Assembly (NCBI GenBank): GCA_018398575.1
Contig: JAGTXZ010000010.1
Location: 1,984,001 to 2,048,000, forward strand
Source of the DNA: Ampelomyces quisqualis
Lineage: Eukaryota > Ascomycota > Dothideomycetes > Pleosporales > Phaeosphaeriaceae
Length of the DNA stretch: 64,000 bases
Reading direction: 5' to 3'
Positions 57,975 through 64,000 of this stretch are shown piece after piece. Made by a program: the position numbers and the translations under genes. Under the pieces are notes generated by a model. The model had not been told where the DNA came from and searched no databases. It saw only the letters and a list, made by a program, of their open reading frames with translations. Numbering within the stretch: position 1 is the first letter of the stretch; every line of letters starts with the position of its first letter.

Positions 57975-60900
57975 TCAATAAGCTGCGCCACTCCGTCGCC
58001 TTCCAGCAGTCTTGAAGCTCATCGATTGCGCCTCCACCAAGCCGCCGAGCGCCAACGTGTCTTGCGGATCAACCCCCATTCTCTGTTCGTCGTTGAATCC
58101 TGACAGGTAGAAGCCAGCAATGACGACAAGGTACGACAGAATGAGGATAGACCCTTTGAAGTAATTGCTCTTCCCTTCGCCGTACATGTACGACAGCAGA
58201 AACACGCAAAGGATGACCGTCACCATATCCCATTGCGGGAACATGAGCGTGAAGGTCTGATGCGCAATCTCCGAGGGCGGAATCGACGTTGCGTGTATCG
58301 CGCTGTAGAACACTAGCGCTGGGATCTGGAGAAGACAGACTTGGAGCGCATACGCAGATCCAATTTCCATAGACAACGCAATGTTACCATTCATGGCGAA
58401 GGAGATGGCGTTTAAGAATTCTGTCGTGTTTGGAACCAAGGCAAACAGTGTGATGCCTAGAAATTTCTCGTCGATAGCAGACCCGACAAGAACGGCATCT
58501 ACAGTGTTGACCAAGATTTCAGCAATGATGGCGTATGCGAGAGTTGCTGTGAGCAGGACGGCAGCACTCTTCCCACGGCTCCAGTTGGGGGCGTCATGCC
58601 CACCAGATACTTGGCCAGGCACGTTATCATGTTGTTCTTCTGGGGCTTCAGTCGCTGTCCGAGCATTGCCTGGCCGCTCACTGTGCACTTTAACAGGGGT
58701 GGACACCATGCGTGCAGCCTTGTGCGGCGCCCTTGTTACATCGCGAGTGGCCAGTGCAGTCGTCGTGGCCGCAATTTCGGTTATTTGACGCATCAGCGAT
58801 TGTGTAGCATCGTCTGTCAAGCCATCAACATAAAACGGTTGTTGAGTGCGTTCTTCGCCATCTTTTGGTGGCACGACGTGCGGTGTTTGCCCGTCCGATT
58901 TCGAGCCGGGCCGTTTTGGCGTCGGAGCACCGTCTATTCCACCATAGCCAACCTCTTCAAGCGTTTGCCCCACGATTCGCTTATACAATTGACTATCTCG
59001 TATATGTGCACGTGAGACGGACTGGCTGGTCGCCTGCCTCGAAAACGACGCGTGAGGGAATTCCAAATGACCGCTGTTGCTGAGAGTACTTGCACTCATC
59101 TCCAGAATCTTCTTCTCCTTCTCATCCGGCTCCGTCCAGATAGTGGCAGCGTGCGTTCGCAAAGTAAACAACAGGCCTATGATGTACGAGACGAACAGCA
59201 TGGCTGCCGCAAACCAGGTGTACGGCTTGACAGCCTCGTTGTAGAAGGCATCATGTAGAGCTGGGGTTTGTGAGTAGTAACATCTTCGGCAATCCCTCTC
59301 CGAAGGAACGCTGTTGTGGTGAACGCATTGACGGCAAAGAAGTTCATGCTGTGCCTCGTTAGCTTGATAGGGAAAGGGAGAATGCCAACATACGCTGCCA
59401 TAGATCTGATAGAACAGCGTCGGCCCAAATGCACCGATGACTGCAAAGAGCAGCATCGTAGACGTAACACCCGCTGATCGCACGTTGAAACGCTGGGTCT
59501 TACGCTTCAAGGCACCGAAGCACATGGAGAGACCGGGCAGAAAGAGTATACCTGCAAATATGCTGCCAATGATGCTGCCTTCCACAAGCTGAGCTTTGCC
59601 TTGCTTGAGAGCTACACAGTACAGGAACACCTCGACAATCGTCGAGAAGAAGGCGTTGATGGTCGCACCAACTCCCATAGATGACTGTGCGGAGATAGAT
59701 GCAACTGCCTGGCCGATGAAGTATGCAAGGGGAATGATGGACAGCAAGGCGAGAGTGAAAAGTAGGAACTTGTCGGTTAACCAAAACTCCATGCCGAGCA
59801 TCTCGTCCAAGACAAAGTAGTCGAAGATGGTGAAGGCAACGAGACCGAGGAGATTGATGAGAAAGATGTTGGTACCGTCGATTGTGTACTTCCAATACTT
59901 TGTGCCCACGGCACGATAAGTACATAGAAGGATCGAGGAAGATTCGCCTGGACGACGCACATTGCCATTGTCGGAGTGGAAGGAGAGCGCCAGTGGGTGA
60001 CGACGCAGGTGATCAAAAAGGAGAAGTGTCACTTTGCCCATGGGTATGGTGAATACCATGAACCAGCAAAGCCCAGACACGAGGAACAAGGCTGGGGTGA
60101 AGAATCCGTAGAAGTAGGCGTAGAAGAGGACACGGCCAAAGGTCCATTTGCCACGTCCGAAGAGACGCCTCTTGGTCTTGGCTGTATCTGAATGGTGGAT
60201 ATTGGCTCTGCCCTCACGGCCCAGCAGACTTGTTGTCTCGTCGTCAGTGGAATCGACACTGTTGCGGCGACGGCCGATGAGAGAGTTGTTGCCTTCTGTA
60301 GGCCCAAAAAACAGGCGGCCCTCTTCGATGTCACCGCTCTGCCACTGCTCATACTCGCTGATGCTACGACCCTCGCCTTCGTCTTCTTCAACATATTGCT
60401 CGTCTTGCAGCAGTTTGACATATCTCCCGAATGGGTAGAAGAGGTAAGCGGCGAGATGGAAAAGAAGCCAAGCATACTCCATACAGCTGTCGGCGAAGCC
60501 AAAGAGGGCGCACAATAGACCTCCTGCGCAAGCAATGAGGGCCAGCCACCAACCAAAGAAGAGCGTCCAGGCCAGATTGAAGACGACCAGCCAATTGCTG
60601 ACGGAAGAGCCAGGCGTCGAATGGATGTCGTCTTCCGCCTTGTTCTGCACCGAACGGCCTTTTTTGTACAAGGCGGGCTTCCAGATCCTGATCCCAAAGG
60701 GATGTGTGACGTTGATGGCATCTTGACGGTCTCGCAGCGTGAAACTCTCCGCGTCACTCAAGTCGGCACCATCGTCATCATCCTCTTCTGGGTCGCCTGG
60801 GGTGCCACTGTCGTTGTCATGGGCGCGTACCGTGTCTTCACTCGACGAGCTCTGCTGCTCGGCAGGCTCTGGCGGCGCGGCAGCTTGCTCTTGCGCGGCA

Positions 60901-61451
60901 GACTCGTCTTCGGTCGAGTCGATGGTGGTGAGGGTGGGCTGTTGCTGGCCGGCAGGGCGGCGGCGAAGGGTCGACGTCTTGCGACGCAGGGGGTGTTGCC
61001 GCTGCTGCTTGAGCTGCTGTGTAATGTGCTCCTGGTCGATGCGGACCTCGTCCTCGGCATCGTCTACGCTGAACTCCTCGCCCTTGCGGGGGAACTTGGA
61101 CGAGGTGGTGCGGCGGGTCAGCGCGGGCTTCTTGGGCTTGGAGCCTGCACCGTCGAGGGAGCTGGTGTTCTGCTGGCGGCGCTCCATGCCCGACGTGATG
61201 GAGCCTGTCGCAGTGTTAGTGCCTGAGGCTTGCCAAGCAGGCGCTGCGCCCTGTCCGGACGGCAGCGTACCGTAGCTGGTGGGCGGCATGCCAGCCGGCG
61301 ACCGCCTGCGCGCGAGCTCTGCCGGGGTTGTCGTGGCCGTTGCGGCTGTTGTCGACGGCGTGTTGCTGCCATGCGGGCTGCCCTGCTGCGACGTCTCGGG
61401 CTGGGCGGCGCTCTTGCCTCCTGTCGGCGTGCGGTCGCCTGTGCTCATCAT
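57975..61451 (-). CDS. VNX1: Vacuolar cation/proton exchanger of the VNX1 type (CaCA family)
   Basis: The frame is open from the ATG at 61451 to 57975 (1158 codons). Within it, a 45-nt segment 59393-59349 (GTATGT, GCTAAC branch, CAG) is probably an intron that keeps frame, and a 66-nt GTACGC-CAG candidate lies near 61273-61208. A 250-residue hydrophilic, acidic head precedes about 13 membrane segments. Both CaCA alpha repeats are present: GATINAFFSTIVEVFLYC and NTTEFLNAISFAMNGNIALS, with their acidic ion-binding Glu. The wide central loop with HELLCRQC and DCRRCYY, and the length, match yeast Vnx1, a low-affinity vacuolar Na+/K+(Ca2+)/H+ exchanger, better than the shorter Vcx1. It diverges from RPT6. 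Confidence 0.9.
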   Translation of the reverse strand: MMSTGDRTPTGGKSAAQPETSQQGSPHGSNTPSTTAATATTTPAELARRRSPAGMPPTSYGTLPSGQGAAPAWQASGTNTATGSITSGMERRQQNTSSLDGAGSKPKKPALTRRTTSSKFPRKGEEFSVDDAEDEVRIDQEHITQQLKQQRQHPLRRKTSTLRRRPAGQQQPTLTTIDSTEDESAAQEQAAAPPEPAEQQSSSSEDTVRAHDNDSGTPGDPEEDDDDGADLSDAESFTLRDRQDAINVTHPFGIRIWKPALYKKGRSVQNKAEDDIHSTPGSSVSNWLVVFNLAWTLFFGWWLALIACAGGLLCALFGFADSCMEYAWLLFHLAAYLFYPFGRYVKLLQDEQYVEEDEGEGRSISEYEQWQSGDIEEGRLFFGPTEGNNSLIGRRRNSVDSTDDETTSLLGREGRANIHHSDTAKTKRRLFGRGKWTFGRVLFYAYFYGFFTPALFLVSGLCWFMVFTIPMGKVTLLLFDHLRRHPLALSFHSDNGNVRRPGESSSILLCTYRAVGTKYWKYTIDGTNIFLINLLGLVAFTIFDYFVLDEMLGMEFWLTDKFLLFTLALLSIIPLAYFIGQAVASISAQSSMGVGATINAFFSTIVEVFLYCVALKQGKAQLVEGSIIGSIFAGILFLPGLSMCFGALKRKTQRFNVRSAGVTSTMLLFAVIGAFGPTLFYQIYGSVCWHSPFPYQANEAQHELLCRQCVHHNSVPSERDCRRCYYSQTPALHDAFYNEAVKPYTWFAAAMLFVSYIIGLLFTLRTHAATIWTEPDEKEKKILEMSASTLSNSGHLEFPHASFSRQATSQSVSRAHIRDSQLYKRIVGQTLEEVGYGGIDGAPTPKRPGSKSDGQTPHVVPPKDGEERTQQPFYVDGLTDDATQSLMRQITEIAATTTALATRDVTRAPHKAARMVSTPVKVHSERPGNARTATEAPEEQHDNVPGQVSGGHDAPNWSRGKSAAVLLTATLAYAIIAEILVNTVDAVLVGSAIDEKFLGITLFALVPNTTEFLNAISFAMNGNIALSMEIGSAYALQVCLLQIPALVFYSAIHATSIPPSEIAHQTFTLMFPQWDMVTVILCVFLLSYMYGEGKSNYFKGSILILSYLVVIAGFYLSGFNDEQRMGVDPQDTLALGGLVEAQSMSFKTAGRRRSGAAY

Positions 61452-62180
61452 GGGCGTTGGCTGGGGGAGGCTGCGTGAGTGTACCTAGGCAGGGGCGCGA
61501 GCTAGGCCTGGAGCTGGCGGGCGACACGGCGGGATGCGGCTCTCCTTGTATGTACGTGCACGAGTCGCTGATCGACTGCGGTGCCGTTGCAAGTCGCCAG
61601 GATGGATACGCATCACAGTTGGAAAAGGGGTGCGCCTCTGCGTGGTCGTCGTCGTCGTCGTCGTGGTGCATGTGAGAGGCCTGCAGATGACCGCTTGGGA
61701 TGCATGCATCCATCACCACGCGTGGTCGAGGTGCAGCTCGAGATAAGGCGTCACGGGCAGTTTGATTGCCTCTTCCCACACAGCAATCACCATAGACCTC
61801 AGTAGAGGACTCAGGGCTGTCTCCCTAGCTGTCGACTCCATTCACGCAGGGCTAGCCACTGTTGCTGCGGAATCCATGTGTTTCTACGGAGTACCGAGGG
61901 CCGAGTACATGCAGTCGTGACGAACAGGGGAACACCGCTAGCGTCTCTCGGCCAAACGTTGTTGCCGGCCGGAGCCCGGCAGCTTCCCAGTTCCAGCCAG
62001 CGTCACCGACACGACACAACACGTGCTGCACCGCATCTCCACCCCGGAAGTCCCACGAGCTCGCGCACTGCCAGAGACACCGCTGCCCCAGACCTCGAGA
62101 CGCTCCCTCTCAGCACCACACTCCCGACCGAAGCCACACGTACCAACATCCACCGCTGCCGCTCGGCGCCCGCCACAACC
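61452..62180. promoter_or_regulatory. Divergent promoter region between VNX1-type gene and RPT6
   Basis: 730 bp between outward-facing starts. A short GTC-rich run lies near 61645-61665. I saw no Rpn4-type proteasome element (GGTGGCAAA) on a read of both strands, but this was by eye. Confidence 0.4.
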
Positions 62181-63402
62181 ATGGCGCTCGATACCTTCTT
62201 CCACAACAAGATCGAGGCCATGAAGCTCGAGATCATACAGGGACAGGCCAAGCTGCGGCGACTCGAGGCTCAGCGGAATGACTACAACTCCAGGGTGCGC
62301 TTACTGCGGGAAGAGCTGGGTTTGCTACAACAGCCGGGGTCTTACGTGGGCGAGGTGGTCAAGGTTATGGGCACCAAGAAGGTCCTCGTCAAGGTCCATC
62401 CCGAGGGCAAATACGGTATGCTCACAGTCTGAACACTTGCAAACACTTGGGCGGCTAACGTGCATAGTGGTCGACATCTCGGACAACGTAGACATTAGCA
62501 AACTCACCCCGGGCAAGCGCGTCACCCTGCTCAGCGACTCGTACAAGCTCGAGAAGCTACTCCCATCATCTGTCGACCCGCTGGTTTCCCTCATGATGGT
62601 CGAAAAGGTCCCCGACAGCACATACGACATGATTGGTGGTCTGGACCAGCAAATCAAGGAGATCAAGGAGGTCATCGAGCTGGGTCTACAACATCCCGAG
62701 CTATTCGAATCGCTCGGCATAGCGCAGCCAAAGGGTGTCCTGCTGTATGGCCCGCCCGGAACAGGAAAGACGCTCCTTGCGCGTGCCGTCGCGCACCACG
62801 CCGACTGCAAGTTCATTCGAGTGTCTGGTAGCGAGCTGGTGCAGAAATACATTGGTGAAGGTAGTCGCATGGTCCGAGAGCTCTTCGTCATGGCACGAGA
62901 ACACGCACCCAGTATTATCTTCATGGACGAGATCGACAGCATTGGCTCAAGTCGTGTGGAGGGAAGCTCAGGTGGCGACTCAGAAGTGCAGCGAACCATG
63001 TTGGAGCTGCTGAATCAGCTTGATGGTTTTGAGCCCACCAAGAACATCAAGATCATCATGGCAACAAATCGTCTCGACATTCTAGACCCCGCGCTACTGC
63101 GCCCTGGACGTATCGACCGAAAGATCGAGTTCCCGCCGCCAACTGTCGAAGCCCGTGCCGACATTCTTCGCATTCATTCCAGGAGTATGAACTTGACCCG
63201 TGGCATCAACCTCACCAAGATTGCAGAGAAGATGAACGGCTGCTCGGGAGCTGAGCTGAAAGGTGTCTGCACAGAGGCGGGTATGTACGCGCTGAGGGAG
63301 AGGAGAGTGCACGTCACTCAGGAGGACTTCGACCTCGCGACGGCCAAGGTACTCAACAAGCACGACGACAAGGCAACGAGTTTGAGCAAGCTCTGGAAGT
63401 AG
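62181..63402 (+). CDS. RPT6: 26S proteasome regulatory ATPase RPT6
   Basis: Exons 62181-62415 and 62468-63402 give 389 residues, the family length. The N-terminal coiled coil (KIEAMKLEIIQGQAKLRRLE) and OB-fold (SYVGEVVKVMGTKKVLVKVH) precede the AAA+ domain. Walker A is GPPGTGKT, Walker B IIFMDEIDS, and the second region of homology ends DPALLRPGRIDRKIEF. VPDSTYDMIGGLDQQIKEIKE and the C-terminal SLSKLWK identify Rpt6 among the six Rpt subunits. It unfolds substrates and opens the 20S gate as part of the hexameric base. The intron starts GTATGC with a CTAAC branch. Confidence 0.97.
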
Positions 63403-64000
63403 TCGAAGCCGGAAAGTTTTGCAACCCTTCTATAGCTCGTGGGATGCTCTTTGGCGTGTGTACAACAAGCATAGCGACACGAGACATGTCAAATTCATGA
63501 ATGTACTACTCAATATCCAGACTTTGCATTGTCCTCATGCTGCACTGACTGGTGATTTTGAGCTTCATGTTTAGGATGCGTGATGAACACGTAAATAAGT
63601 AATGGTGCTAGCTGTCAACAGCATGTAGAGACTCGCCCGGCAGAGCGCCTGGAGTATCTAACGCATGTTAGCTTCCCCTGTCCTTGTGGATTCGCGTGAT
63701 GATCGGCTCGCTCTAGTGCGGTTGGCCATATCAGCGAACCCTGTCTTGTAACGGCAAACGATTTCTCAGGTCATCTTCACTTCCCAACATCATCTGCAGG
63801 ATTGTCAACCAACTTCTATCCAGACGAAAGAGCGACGGGTCGTGGGATTAGTCACTGCAGAGTCACTGCAGGTGACAAGCTATAGTATTCTGGGCCTGCC
63901 TAATGTACTGCATCTCGCTATTGAGCAACTAAATCAATCATAAAACATCATCGGCGAAATGTTACGATTCTCGCAACTGACGTACCGGATTGACGAGTAC
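63403..64000. other. Right-end flank without a gene
   Basis: About 600 bp after RPT6 with no supported coding or RNA gene. It holds the RPT6 3' end and part of the next intergenic region. Confidence 0.5.

Noticed and set aside
1..64000. CRISPR arrays, insertion sequences, bacterial operons, biosynthetic gene cluster
   Set aside because: No direct repeat arrays, transposase motifs or clustered synthases were seen; the genes are unrelated eukaryotic housekeeping genes.

Overview
The window is chromosomal DNA of a filamentous ascomycete (Pezizomycotina; a Dothideomycete such as a Pleosporales member is plausible, but the species cannot be fixed from here). The reasons are: protein genes cut by many introns of about 45-60 nt with CTAAC/CTGAC-type branch sites, a hacA-type unfolded-protein-response factor, a fungalysin, a fungal MEC1/ATR kinase, and intergenic gaps of 0.3-3 kb. 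There are no operons, CRISPR arrays or recognisable tRNA/rRNA genes. Exon borders below were placed by eye from splice signals and checked by reading-frame arithmetic.

Left third (1-17 kb): a seven-helix membrane receptor-like gene cut by the window edge; a decayed glutaminyl cyclase (two in-frame stops and a frameshift); a peroxisomal MaoC-type hydratase; an unknown disordered protein with a KEN motif; a TDA3-like FAD oxidoreductase; a 73-residue unknown protein; hacA, with its Ire1-type splice hairpin and a short upstream ORF; a 2.7 kb gene-free stretch; and an unknown His/Pro-rich protein.

Middle (17-38 kb): VIP1 inositol pyrophosphate kinase/phosphatase and UTP21 (small-subunit processome) diverge from one promoter region. 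After a 2.9 kb gene-poor block comes a secreted fungalysin (M36), then a decayed unidentified coding remnant, ESCRT-III DID2/CHMP1, NC2-beta (Dr1), and the AGC kinase SCH9.

Right third (38-64 kb): a 3 kb gap rich in simple repeats; a single-pass membrane protein of probable DUF7820 type; HMG-CoA synthase; COX16; MEC1/ATR (12 exons, about 2510 residues); a PA-TM-RING ubiquitin ligase; a VNX1-type vacuolar cation/proton exchanger; and the proteasome ATPase RPT6.

Most genes are single-copy housekeeping genes for signalling, stress response, sterol synthesis, DNA damage, protein turnover and membrane traffic. They do not form one pathway, and I found no convincing undescribed multi-gene system. 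The points most worth a second look concern splicing and decay: three GC-AG introns (two in HMG-CoA synthase), a CG-ending acceptor in DID2, the hacA hairpin, stop-free introns whose length is a multiple of three, and two decayed genes.
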